Below, piece by piece: positions 10,149 through 20,724 of a DNA stretch of 64,000 nt. The notes beneath the pieces were generated by a model. It was not told the origin of the DNA, made no database searches, and saw only the letters and a list, made by a program, of their open reading frames with translations. The position numbers were made by a program, and so were the translations under genes. Every line of letters starts with the position of its first letter. Positions within the stretch are counted from its first letter, which is position 1. This stretch comes from Mariannaea sp. PMI_226 (taxonomy: Eukaryota > Ascomycota > Sordariomycetes > Hypocreales > Nectriaceae), in assembly GCA_024336345.1 (NCBI GenBank), contig JANFOG010000016.1, forward strand, positions 496,001-560,000, read 5' to 3'.

Positions 10149-12197
10149 GGAAGGAGAATGAAATGCCCTGGGCGATAGCTCGGGGATGGATCCCTTTAGT
10201 TAAAGGGTCCCGCAAGTTGCCCCAAGTTGCCCCGGTACATTGGCAAGCTATTGTACGAAGTAATGTAAAAGCTCAGGCACGGCCGACGTAGTGGCGCACC
10301 TGCTATGGGGCAGGCCTAGAGGCCTAGAGGGCGGGATGGACCTCAATCAATGCACCAGCGCTATGCTCGCTATAGAGACCCCCTGGGGGGGAGGGGGACA
10401 TCACCCATTACCTGTCACCAGTCAATCCACCCTCCACGACCATCCATCATTCATCATCCATCCCCCGTCATGGGAGCTCGCTCAATCGCTCACTCCGGCC
10501 GACTTTTTTTATAGGGAACCTGTAGCCTTGTGCCCGTTGGGCCTTGCGGATAGGTCTGGTGGGCAACGGGAACGCTTCCCAGGGGCCCAACTTCCCGGGT
10601 CTCTCCCTTTCTCACTCCCATCCCATCCCATCCCCCTCCTCACTCTCCTCCCCTTGTGGAGCTGTCCTTGGGTCCTCGGGAGGCATTTCATTCGGGGACG
10701 CCAGGCCATGAATGATTCAATGAATGCCAAGGGGGAGAGGCGCCCATGATCATAACCTTGGTCCATGCCAACGCTCCCCCCTTCCTTCTCCCCTCTCCCC
10801 TCTCTTCCCCCTCCCCCTTTGCCCTTTGGCCGCGATGCACGCTACGTAGGTATTCAGGCTCTATTAGGGAAGTTTCTTGTTGCGCACAGGCGGATGTGGT
10901 CTTTGCGCGGAGATGCGTCCGTAATTAGCACGGGATATACCATATGCCTGCATGCCAACCAGATGCAGAATGATGTCGACCTCTACATACTACATAAGCT
11001 ACTGTAGTGTGTTCGGAGCAGAATGCATCCCCTGCTGTACCCAGGTCGCAAAGGAGTCAAAAAGCAGGAACACACCAAGAGGTGCAGTATGAATGCAGCA
11101 GTAACCCCTACGAAATGAGTTACGTACGGGTGAGAGAGGCTGCGGATAATAATACAACACGAGGATGGTCTCAGACACGCCAAACAAAACATCCGTGTGC
11201 CCTGCTGCTGATGCTGCAGAGTCATGCAGGAGGTCTCACACTCCTGTGTCATCCAAGCGTCAGCTTCTCTGTGCTACGAATGTTCTACGTGTGTTCTCTA
11301 TTATGTACGCATGCGCTATGTATGTGCTCAGCTGCCAGTGTTTTACTTTTTGTTGATATGCCTTTTACGTGTACTCGGTACGGATATGTGGCATATCTAT
11401 CGTATTTTCAGGGGAGAGCACGCGTTTACAGCCCTCGTGTGCATCTTGATTACCATTCGAGTGTGTCTCAAAATCGTCAGAAGGATGAACAAAGCCAGCA
11501 CGCACATGGCTTCGTCCGCAGCTCCCGGCAGCAGATAGAGAGAAGGAGAGAGAGGCTTGACAGCTAATGCGAGAGATCGTAAACGGGAGGGGGGGGGAAT
11601 ACAGGATTCCCGCAAAGCCTCCACCTTATTTATTACCACTGCGAATTGGAATCCATGCAAAAAATGCATACCATCCCATCTGCAAGTTTGGACCTCTTGC
11701 TTAAGCCACTCCGGAGCTGAACAGTGACCTCACTGGTCGGAATCATCTTAGTACTACACAGTACATAAACTAACTTCAGCATACGAATCGATGCCGGGAG
11801 ACTCCCAGAATTGACTAATTTTTTGGGGGCCGGGAAGGGGGGGAAGGACAAGGCACAGTTAGTGTAGTAATATTGGTTTTGTTAGTCCACTGCTGCGAGG
11901 TATTAGTCGCCAATTTTCGTGACGGCTGCTCCCGTCACAAGGCATTTGCTTGTGGTTTGTCCTAGCATAGTATACCTCGCTCGTCACCCGCGTATAATGA
12001 CCTCGTCATCTGCCTGCTCAACTGAACCTTTCTTTAGTTAACTGAGGTCACAGTAAACAAAACTAACTACATTGGTTGAAGAAAACAGGAAAGGGGTGAG
12101 AAATCCCCTAGGAAATTACTGTATGTAACATACGTACGGAGAATGAGTGTAGTAATTAGGTAATTACTGGTACTGTTGCTTATTAGGCATGCCTCTC

Positions 12198-12268
12198 TCA
12201 CACACACTCTCTCTCTCTCTCTCGCACTATCCAATCTCAATCCCAAATAAAATAAAATAAAATAAAAA
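12198..12268. repeat. CA/CT dinucleotide run followed by AAAAT array
   Basis: A (CA)n run passes into (CT)n at 12198-12223. After about 20 bases, four AAAAT/AAATA units follow at 12244-12268. This is a compound microsatellite in non-coding DNA. Confidence 0.9.
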
Positions 12269-15200
12269 CATTTTCTTTCCGGCCGTTGCCCAGGATAATC
12301 GTGCCCCAAGATGGTTCGGCAGTGCCTATCACCATCATTTTCAGGTCTGAAAAAGGAGATAAGGGGCCTTTTATTGTGGGCTCTATAGAGCACACCAGTC
12401 CCAATTTGCCCTGTTTTTTAATATGACGCTGCTGTTAGTTGGGTACCAAAGGGAAGGCCGTTTGCACTTTGACGAATACGACCGAGCTGCCTTGGCTGTA
12501 GTACAGGTTAGTACTGTTCCGTTTCTTTTTGCTTTCATCTTGTCTTCATTTCCCAAGTTTATTTGGTAATTACTTGTCGAGTAGATGGTATCTTTTGCAG
12601 CTGGACTCATTCGCCAATCATGGCGAGTACAGTCAGCGTTCGATAAGTTAGATCCATTGCAGTGCCAAGTTGCTCCATCCAGTCCATACAGTACGACCAT
12701 TTATACGCTTCCGCCCTCTCCGTCTCCCGTCGCCCCCTGTCACCTCTGTGCTTCTGGGGGTGGGCAAAAAACGTTACAGGCCATCAACGGCTCCCCCATC
12801 TGACCAGCAAATTCGAGGCACGCGCCATCTTACAGGGTATACTAGAAACTAATCAAACTCTTGCTTTTAGTTCGGGTTCCTCTCGCTGTCAAATCCATGC
12901 TATGATGATCCAGGCCCAGGCCTGGTCGATGTCCTACTTTTCGCATAATTACATTGTTTGGTCTATCCGTACCAGTGTTGTTGGGTGATGATGGATAAAC
13001 CTCGCATCCCTATCCCAACCTACCTGCTTACCTACTTTGCCTACCTATGCAATGATTACCCATATAATTAATATAATTAATATACGCATCCTCTTCCTAT
13101 GGCCGTGGTTGGTCACCTTATATTTAAACGCGACGGAGCGATAGTACAGGAATTTACACATCGTGCATGTTTTGCAATCCCTGCATGTCAGTCAACGTCA
13201 ACCCCGAATGCACACTTCACTATTATTGCTTCAATTAATGCCCGACGCCCCTAATTTTATGCTCCTGCGAGTTTCTCTACCACTCAGTAATTGCCTCCCT
13301 TATGCGATCCTGGCAATACGAAGTTGCCAGCCCAGCTAGCAAACATGCTTAATTTGTCTCTGTATTTGAAGGAGTGAATCAAACTTTGGGCCCGATTCCT
13401 TGCCTTGGTGTCTTGTCTTGCTCGATCCCAAGTGTAAATCAATCAGGAGCTGGCGCAGCTCAAGAGTGGTGCAACACTCCACCAACTTGTTGCCTTTCAC
13501 CACATTTTACAGCGCCACAAAGTTGCTAGTGCACGACGATCTCAGCCAAGAGACACCTTGTTTCGTTTTTTTCTCGTACTTGAAAGAATCAGTTTAGTGA
13601 AAAGGATACTTTGATGTCGCGTTCCTGGAACCTGTCCGCTTCTCCGTCACCCAGCCACGGCAGTATAGGGTAGGCCAGTTTAATGTGTAAGCTGCTTGGA
13701 CAACGTCTCTCTCTCTCTTCTTTCTTTTCGTCATCTAACTATGTGACATGGCATTGAGTATGAATTCGAACTTTTGCATTAATAAGAGTTTCTAAACTAT
13801 GACCTGTTCTTCATTCTGTAATGGAAAAACTATCAATTCAATTACATCCCAGAACACTATGTTCCCCATCTTGTGTTGGTTTTTGAATCAACCCCCGGCG
13901 TTCTGAGACCCATGGTTCTTCATCGCCTTGTACAGGTATGAACCCCCTTTATTTTCATTCCCAACTCCGTTTCACTGTAAGACAGGGCATCTCAGATACC
14001 AAACAATACCACTTCTAGCTCCTGTGTTCATAAGCCGTGACGAGGTCTGACTGGCTAGCTTCTCTAATTCCACAGCCCCTTGGCGCATGCCAGCAACTGC
14101 GACTCGGGCCCTCAGGTCGTCTCTCGTACTTCCCCGAACTTATTCGCGATGTGAAACACGTGCTGGGCTCTAGGAAGCAATTCAATAACTTATTTATAGT
14201 ACCTGAACTTTCGAACTGGGGCTTCCCTAGGTGTTTATGTGACGAACGCATGGGCTATGCGTGCGCATAGCATCCCCGTGACTTGTGCCCAAGGAGGGGG
14301 AGCTGATGATATGCTGCTTGTGATAAACGAAGAAAACTCTCAAGTATCCCAAACCAGTTACTACCTCCGACTAGCGATAAAGTAGACCAATACCTAGTCG
14401 GTTAATTTTACCTAGGTAGCTGCTGTACCCCCCACCCCAGTCGTAGTTGTCGTGGTAGAGTCGCATAATTCGTCACTTCATCTTTGTATATATTCAGACA
14501 TATAAAGTAGTTGGATTTTCTAGGCACATAAAATAAAAAGCGAGTAGTTTACTGGGTAGGGCGTCATCCAGTAAGCAAGAACCAGACGAGTCCAGCGATA
14601 GAAGTGATTGAGAAGTGCAAACAGGCTCACTCAGACGAGCAAACAAAGGCCGATTTTGTATTGTCTAATTGTTGGCATGAATAACCATGTGCCAACCCCG
14701 TTCGAAATAGCCCAAGAATACAACAGCCTTGATATCAAGGCACATCTGCCACAGAATTGAGTATGGCCTTGGAGCCATCGTCGCTGATATTCGTCGCCTA
14801 GTTGGAAAGTCATATGAATTGGTGACCACAACTTGGAAAAAAAGAAGGAAAACCCTCGGGACCTATCTTCATATACCTTCCTGGATCTTCCAACATAACT
14901 TGGTTCAGGCTAGAACTGACAATGTCGTTAGTCAGGGAACTGGTTGTTAAGCTACGGACAAGCGCAATACCTCAAGAAAATGTGAATAGTTTACTTCATC
15001 TTGTTGTAACCACCGCGTTTGTGTTTTTTCTCCTTTACCACGTTTACAAAAGAAGGTGAATGGCTTGAGCCTGTTTGAGCCATAATACAGCGTGGACAAT
15101 ATGTCGACTCAAATGGGCAGATCAATATTGTTTGAGCTGTTATAGTTAAAATGCGAAACTTTTCTTTCTGATGACCTTTTTCATTTCGATCCAATCTTCT

Positions 15201-15418
15201 TTGAATCAGATTCCGTTACGAGTACAGCTTCACAGCAATTTGCATAAGAAGAGTATGTATTCCTCTCACACACGGCCTTTTGTCCCGTCGGCGTGCCTAA
15301 CAAGGTATCTCTAGGCCCCTTCACTACTTCTTACCAGCTCCAAGCCTCGAACTTTGGCTCCTCCTGTTACTCTTCGCAAGATCTCGTAACAGAAAGACGC
15401 TTTACTTTGTTTATCAAC

Positions 15419-15601
15419 ATGGCGCCGCCAATATACGTTCTCGAGAATGCCACAGAATCTGTCCCGTATAGCCATGAAGCCGGACTCGGGTGGGCTATCG
15501 GCAGCATCTTGGGAATGCTCTTGTTCACACTCACCTTTTATATAACGAAAATCTTTGTGCCCGATCTTCCAACCCCTTGGAGATTCTGGCGATGCCGATG
15601 A
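15419..15601 (+). CDS. candidate 60-residue single-pass membrane microprotein
   Basis: An ATG in good context (AACATGG) opens a 61-codon frame. The protein begins MAPPIYVLENATESV with a possible N-glycosylation sequon (NAT). It has one strongly hydrophobic segment at about residues 25-47 (WAIGSILGMLLFTLTFYITKI) and ends in the short basic tail WRFWRCR. The single clean membrane segment followed by positive residues is better organised than the chance frames around it. There is no homologue I recognise and no intron evidence. It lies alone in an otherwise empty region, so a chance frame cannot be excluded. The in-frame GTG at 15293 is not a likely start. Confidence 0.35.
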   Translation: MAPPIYVLENATESVPYSHEAGLGWAIGSILGMLLFTLTFYITKIFVPDLPTPWRFWRCR

Positions 15602-17544
15602 TCTTTCATCCAAGGAACGGTAAAAGGGGATAAAAAGGCAAGGGAGAGATCTCGAAAGATATCAACCGGCAGTCAAGGCTAGTCTTAATCACGGGAGAAA
15701 AAAAGGCTGAGCGATGATTATGAACAATGAAGGACATGGCAGGGAGCACTTGGGATAGGATCATGGTGCATATTCTTGAGTTGCGTTGTATATATATCTC
15801 GTTTCTCGGAAGAATAAGACAAACCTGAAGTTGCTTCCCATGAACTTTTTAGTTACAAAAGTCATGTCCCGGAAAACAGTGGCAAGACAAGCTGGTATCG
15901 AGAATGGGAGAGCTATTTCCAAGTTTTTCTCATCTTACACTGCATCTTGATCGATAAGGGACAGCAGGTAGACATATACACACTTGAGTCATCCAAGCTA
16001 AATGACACTGATGGGGCGAGGATGCTTTCCAAAACCATCCATGTGTCTCAGAACAGGGTGAGATGGAGCAGCAGATTTTTTTTTCTTCCAATGTTTCCTA
16101 CTGATTCATATCTGTTCTCCGGTGTAGTGACCTCAACGAGAGCTTTTTTTTTTTTTTTGGCGGGTTTCAATTGACCATTGTCACCAATCATCATGGCTGA
16201 TAGATGGGACGATGGGGTAGGTGGACGTGCCGGGATAATGGCTGTTAGAAGGAGTGGGCCATTTCAGACGTGTTACCAGTCATCTGTACTCTTTGACCAA
16301 CGGCGAAAAGGTGAGACATCAGCCCGTCCTGCAAGTTGCCTTACCAGAAGAAACCATCGATTCAGCTTTTGCTTCCTGTGGACCAAGCGCATTTTGGGGA
16401 GAAGGGCGGCGCCGCGGGGGGGAGGGGGGGACTTGGAATACAGAATGACGGTCGTTTCAAGAATGTCATCGCCCAGTAGAAAAACGGACGGATAGGCTAC
16501 GGGTGTTTGGGATGTTTGGAGGGTAGTATTCGAGATGGAGGGGAGGGTATGTGCCAATCATGTAGCTGTGACCAAAGAACTCTGAACCGTGTACTCCAGA
16601 TAGTCGGTTGACACCGTCTCCTGAAGCGGCGTTGGGGCCGTTTTGACACTTCTGGTACAGCATCTGCAAGTTTGGTACGGCACTTTGTAATGTGCGGCCG
16701 TATAATGCAAGGTTGAGTGAGACCTGCATGTGAGTATGAGTGTGAGTGCGTGAGTGCTGCGACACTATCTGTTCCCTGCCTTGCCTTGCGTTTGCCTTGC
16801 GTTGCCTCCAGGAGGGGAGGGGAGGGCACGGCATTATGCCGAGACTCAACTGTGGTCACGATCAAGTGTGTTTTATATTTTTCTTTTTCCCTCCAAGGAG
16901 AGGAGGAGGGGGAAATGGACAGTTTCGAGGCAGTTGAAGCCGGAATTTACCGTGATGGAAAGAGATCCATGGCTCTCCCGCCAAGTGTAGCAGGGTGATG
17001 CCGAGTCAAGACGATGCAAAAGCTCCTCCGTACTTGTAGGTAGGTATCAATTATTATGGGTATCAAGGTATTATTAGTCTACATATTGTAGTGGGCTAAC
17101 TTGGCTATAAGACGAGTAAGGTAATGTATTTTGACTAAGATGGCTCTGGTAGCTATTAAATGCCTCACGTGATAGCGCGTTACCCCCCCTTGCACCGTTT
17201 TACTTCAACGACAACGCGTCCTTTCTTGGGGTGATGGAGAGATGGACCGAGCCAGCAGCTGGTGAGTGCATAATTGACTTTACCCACCAAGTTGCTAGTC
17301 AGTTGATGGGCCTTTAGGGAAAGAATTATATCACGACTCAAAGTGCATACAAGAGGCGGGATTCCAACAGGTATTTGTCTCTTCCCACCCGTCTGCACTC
17401 AACTGCATCAGCTATCCAATCGCACACACCCTCCTCGTGACGTTCCTTTCTTTTTCTTTTTCTTCTTTTTTTCTTTGGCTATTTTTTTTTTCACTCGCTC
17501 TCTGTGTGCGTCTTCTCCCCCCAATCCCCTCCTCATCCTGAAGC
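15602..17544. other. intergenic
   Basis: No gene seen. It has poly-T runs (about 16077-16085 and 16145-16160), a purine-rich GGAGGGGAGG stretch near 16811 and a CT-rich stretch at 17440-17520 just before the coding-like exon at 17545. Minus-strand frames at 16466-16865 are interrupted and have no convincing start. Confidence 0.5.
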
Positions 17545-17851
17545 ATGGACGTCACCCGTGGTTCTCGAAGAACCCGCCATGTCGCAGGAGCCCGCGCAGC
17601 TGCCAACACCCCAACGGCCAGCCCAGCTGACCACCGTGACGCCTCGTCGCCACCCGATGCTGCTATTCCCTCGTCTGCTGCTGCTGCCCGGGCTGTTCGC
17701 GGCCGCCGTGGAGGAGGTGGAGGAGGTGTGCCGTCTGCGGCCCTGATCACGCCTGATGCCCCTCCTCCTCCTCCACCGCATCGAACACCCGATCAGCCAG
17801 TTGAGCAGCGTCGCCGGGCTCCGCCTCCGAACCCGTTTCGTTTATATCGGA
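17545..17851 (+). CDS. coding-like orphan exon upstream of APC10
   Basis: From an ATG at 17545 a frame runs 102 codons to a clean donor, CGGA|GTGAGT, at 17851/17852. Codon third positions are GC-rich throughout, and the product is Arg/Ala/Pro-rich and disordered (RRTRHVAGARAAANTP, then a Gly6 run, PPPPPP and PPPNPFRLYR). This looks like the N-terminal exon of a nuclear protein. The donor leaves phase 1. I could find no good acceptor that joins it in phase to the APC10 frame at 18565, because a TGA at 18529-18531 closes that frame upstream. It may be an upstream ORF, a 5' exon with an unresolved middle exon, or a separate short gene. Confidence 0.3.
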
Positions 17852-18186
17852 GTGAGTAACTTTGTTTTTAGCCTGTGTGCATTTTTCTTCTCTTCCGGGG
17901 GTTTTGATATTATTTTTTTCTTTTCTGTAATTCTCTTTCGTCTCGGTGTTGTGTCCCCCAAGTGGTATTTTTGTTCTTTCTTTCTGGTTTTTTTTTTCCC
18001 CTTGTCCATCTGTGTTTTTTGTTTGTTTATTTTCTTCCCCACGGCCCATCATCATTGGTGATGATACTATGGAGCTGCCAAAGCAAAAATAACCCGAAAA
18101 GTCATGCAGTGCCATGTGAGGTGACGCAGACGTGGTGCCAATTACAACTGTGGCTGTCTGTAGTGCTGGTACCGACCGCAGTTCAC

Positions 18187-18213
18187 TGTCGCTGTCGCTG
18201 TCGCTGTCGCTGT
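18187..18213. repeat. GTCGCT hexanucleotide repeat
   Basis: Four consecutive GTCGCT units are followed by related TGTTCACTGTC blocks. They lie in the presumed 5' untranslated or intron sequence between the orphan exon and the APC10 start. Confidence 0.85.
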
Positions 18214-18564
18214 TCACTGTCATTGTCACTCACTGCCACTGCACTGTCAAATGCCACTCTCAGTCTCGACTTCACTTTTGAAATCACTACTTGGATGAAC
18301 TTTTCCCCCTCTATTCCTGCTTATTCTTTCTTCCCCGTTTCTTCTCTCTTCCTTCAAGCCGTCCTCTCCTCCATTTCCTCGGGCTGCACAATAATCTGCC
18401 CGCTCACGCCTTCGTTTCTCTTTCCCTTCTCACCATCGTTTGCTTGCTTGCCTGCTTGCTTCGGCCGTGTCATACCGCTGTCATCTCTCCATCTGCTGGC
18501 CCTCAATACCCCGCCGATTCCGGCCGCTTGATTGCCCTCCCCCCAAAAAAAGACCTTGTTCAAC

Positions 18565-19914
18565 ATGGTCTTTTTCGAGGAGGATGATCCTCAGGATCCC
18601 TCATTCTCCTTCTCATCGTCTCCTGTACCTCTCAAGCGAGTGCCCTTGCAGCAGCTCCGAGTTTCGCCTCTTGGCTGCATCACCCATCCTCGAGAACGCA
18701 CGCTTCGACCCATCCCCTCTCTTGACAAGGAAAACCTGCGTGCTCTCAGACGGGCCATTGAGCACCGCCGGGTCACTATTGACCACCACTACCACTCCAT
18801 CGCTTTGATTTATCGCCAATATCGTTTCCATCGGAATCGACTCCTCTATCTCGCTCGCAGCCTTGACGGCCTGATCGAAGCTAACACTCAGCTAGCTGCC
18901 CAGCCTACCAATCATCCTCGGCTCAGTATGCCGCTGGTTGATTCGGACGACTCGGGCTCTGAGCCTGACCTGAGTGTCTTGGGTATGGTCCGCCCGGGTC
19001 TTCCTCCAGTCCCTGTCCCCGTACCCATACAGCCGGTGGGAGAACAACCCATGGACTATGACGAGGATGAAGAAGCTCTCTCCCAAGAGCAGTACGAAGC
19101 TGAAGATACTAGTATCGACGAGGAACAAGTCGATGACGAAGAGGAAGAGGAAACCGAAGCTGAACAGCTGGTTGACCCGGCCACCATCGGTCTGAAAGAA
19201 ATTTCAAACCTTGCAAAGTTTACCGTTAGCACCCACAAACCCGGCAACGGTGTTGAAGAACTCCGAAGTGATGATCTTAAACTATACTGGCAGTAAGTTC
19301 AGCTGCACATGACCTATCAAACTTGTTGTTGTAAGGGAAGCAAGTATCTAACCTTGTGAATTAGGTCCGACGGTCCCCAACCTCACAGACTTACCGTCTA
19401 CTTTGTGAAGCGTGTCGGCATTCGCGATATCCGCTTTTTCGTCGACTACAACGAGGACGAGTCCTACACGCCAACTAAGATCGTCTTCAAGTCGGGCACC
19501 AGTGAGAACAACCTGATCGAGTTCGCCTCCATGTCGCTTGAGAGCCCTGTCGGCTGGCAACAGGTTCCGCTTGCCGGCGCCGGCGGGGACCCAGATGGCA
19601 ACACTCTGGTCTCATACGTCCTGCAGATGCAGATCCTTGAGAACCACCAGAACGGCAAAGACACCCACCTGCGCGGCATCAAGATCTATGCCTTTGACGC
19701 CGACTCTGCTCAGGCTCCCGGCCGAGATGGTAACCCCGTTGACGAGGTCATGGACCTGGTTGACGAGGCGGTGGAACGCAGCGCCGCAGGCCATTCTGCT
19801 GGACACCGTCGGGTCAGTGGCAGCGTTAGAAGACAATCCGGTATGGCTAGGCAGGACCGCGCAGAGAGCGGACTGCCAATTCCTGACTTTATGCGGGAAC
19901 CCGAGATTCGATGA
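18565..19914 (+). CDS. apc10: anaphase-promoting complex subunit 10 (DOC1)
   Basis: Two exons, 18565-19292 and 19365-19914, with a 72-base intron (GTAAGT, branch CTAAC, TTAG) give 426 codons (425 residues). The start ATG has the context AACATGG. The DOC/galactose-binding-like domain is at about residues 209-385. It opens with GLKEISNLAKFTVST and contains YWQSDGPQPH, spanning the intron, and VDYNEDESYTPTKI, all typical of APC10. APC10 helps recruit D-box substrates to the APC/C ubiquitin ligase together with Cdc20/Cdh1. Before the domain lies an extension of about 200 residues: a basic, His/Arg/Tyr-rich helical part (about 45-110) and then an acidic low-complexity part. The C-terminus (ESGLPIPDFMREPEIR) ends in Ile-Arg, like the IR tails by which APC10 and the co-activators bind APC3/Cdc27. 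The gene is convergent with the Reb1-like gene. Confidence 0.93.
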
Positions 19915-20724
19915 GTCCACACGATAAAGAGTGTGCTGATAATGATAGAATGAATAGCCCTGGGTGCTACCGGAAGATTCTCTTTTTTTGTCAGTTTCTT
20001 CCTTAATTGTATGTGTATGGCTTGAAAAGATTAGAATGACACTTTTACTCGTTGTGTTGGGAGGAAGACACCAAACCAAGCACAACCAAAAAGGGGGGGT
20101 GGGAGGTTTTATTATTAGAGCCGGTAAAAGGAACTTGGGAGCCCCCCCTTTTTGTTACGAATAATGAGAACCACGAAGACACACAATTCAAACAACAACA
20201 CCAAAAAAAAGCAATGAAAGAGCCTCTATGGGCAAAGGAGAGGATTCACTTTAAAATTAGATTTTATTTCTTTTTGACAAATCATATCAGCAAGCTGTGC
20301 CCAAGTAGGTACAGTAGGTAGGGATCAGGAACAATATCCCATTCCAATTTGACAAGAATAAACTCTCAATCCTTGCTTGGAGACTTTGAAAATACCGCCA
20401 CGGTTCCCTTTCTAAGCAAAATGACCAAAAATGAATTGACAACCAAAAAAAAAAAATTAGGAAATAGAGAAAGGAAACGTAACACACTTGTAGGTAGGTA
20501 TGCGATTAAACACGTAAAAAGGTCTCTTTCCCAGGCGTCGTCGACCCAGCCCATCTGCTTCTAGGTAACTTGAAAAAAAAAACCATTTGGTCACCTCCCC
20601 GGTTGTTCTCCCATCTTTCACTCCCCCCTTTTCGCCCCCCTAAAATAGAAAGAATAACAAGAAATATTTACCATAAGCGCCTTCATCTATCACCTTTCCG
20701 AGCAAGAGCAGGGGAACACAGAGG
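19915..20724. other. intergenic between convergent genes
   Basis: Shared 3' flank of APC10 (+) and the Reb1-like gene (-). It is A/T-rich with homopolymer runs (poly-A near 20446-20455 and 20572-20582) and GTAGGTAGG motifs near 20300. No gene seen. Confidence 0.6.

Larger units (their letters stand above)
9981..15418. other. 5.4 kb gene-free stretch
   Basis: Both strands were read without finding a supportable gene. Most longer frames start at GTG/TTG and have erratic composition. Contents seen: a GATGA array (10120-10148), a tandem AAGTTGCCCC pair near 10213-10233, a CA/CT microsatellite (12198-12223), an AAAAT array (12244-12268), and a tandem ATAATTAAT motif near 13062-13083. The part from about 10020 to 10200 would be the promoter of the minus-strand coiled-coil gene. 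Confidence 0.5.

Noticed and set aside
14037..14270. 77-codon + frame
   Set aside because: Starts at GTG, no ATG until its last codons, no conserved-looking motif and no neighbouring exon.
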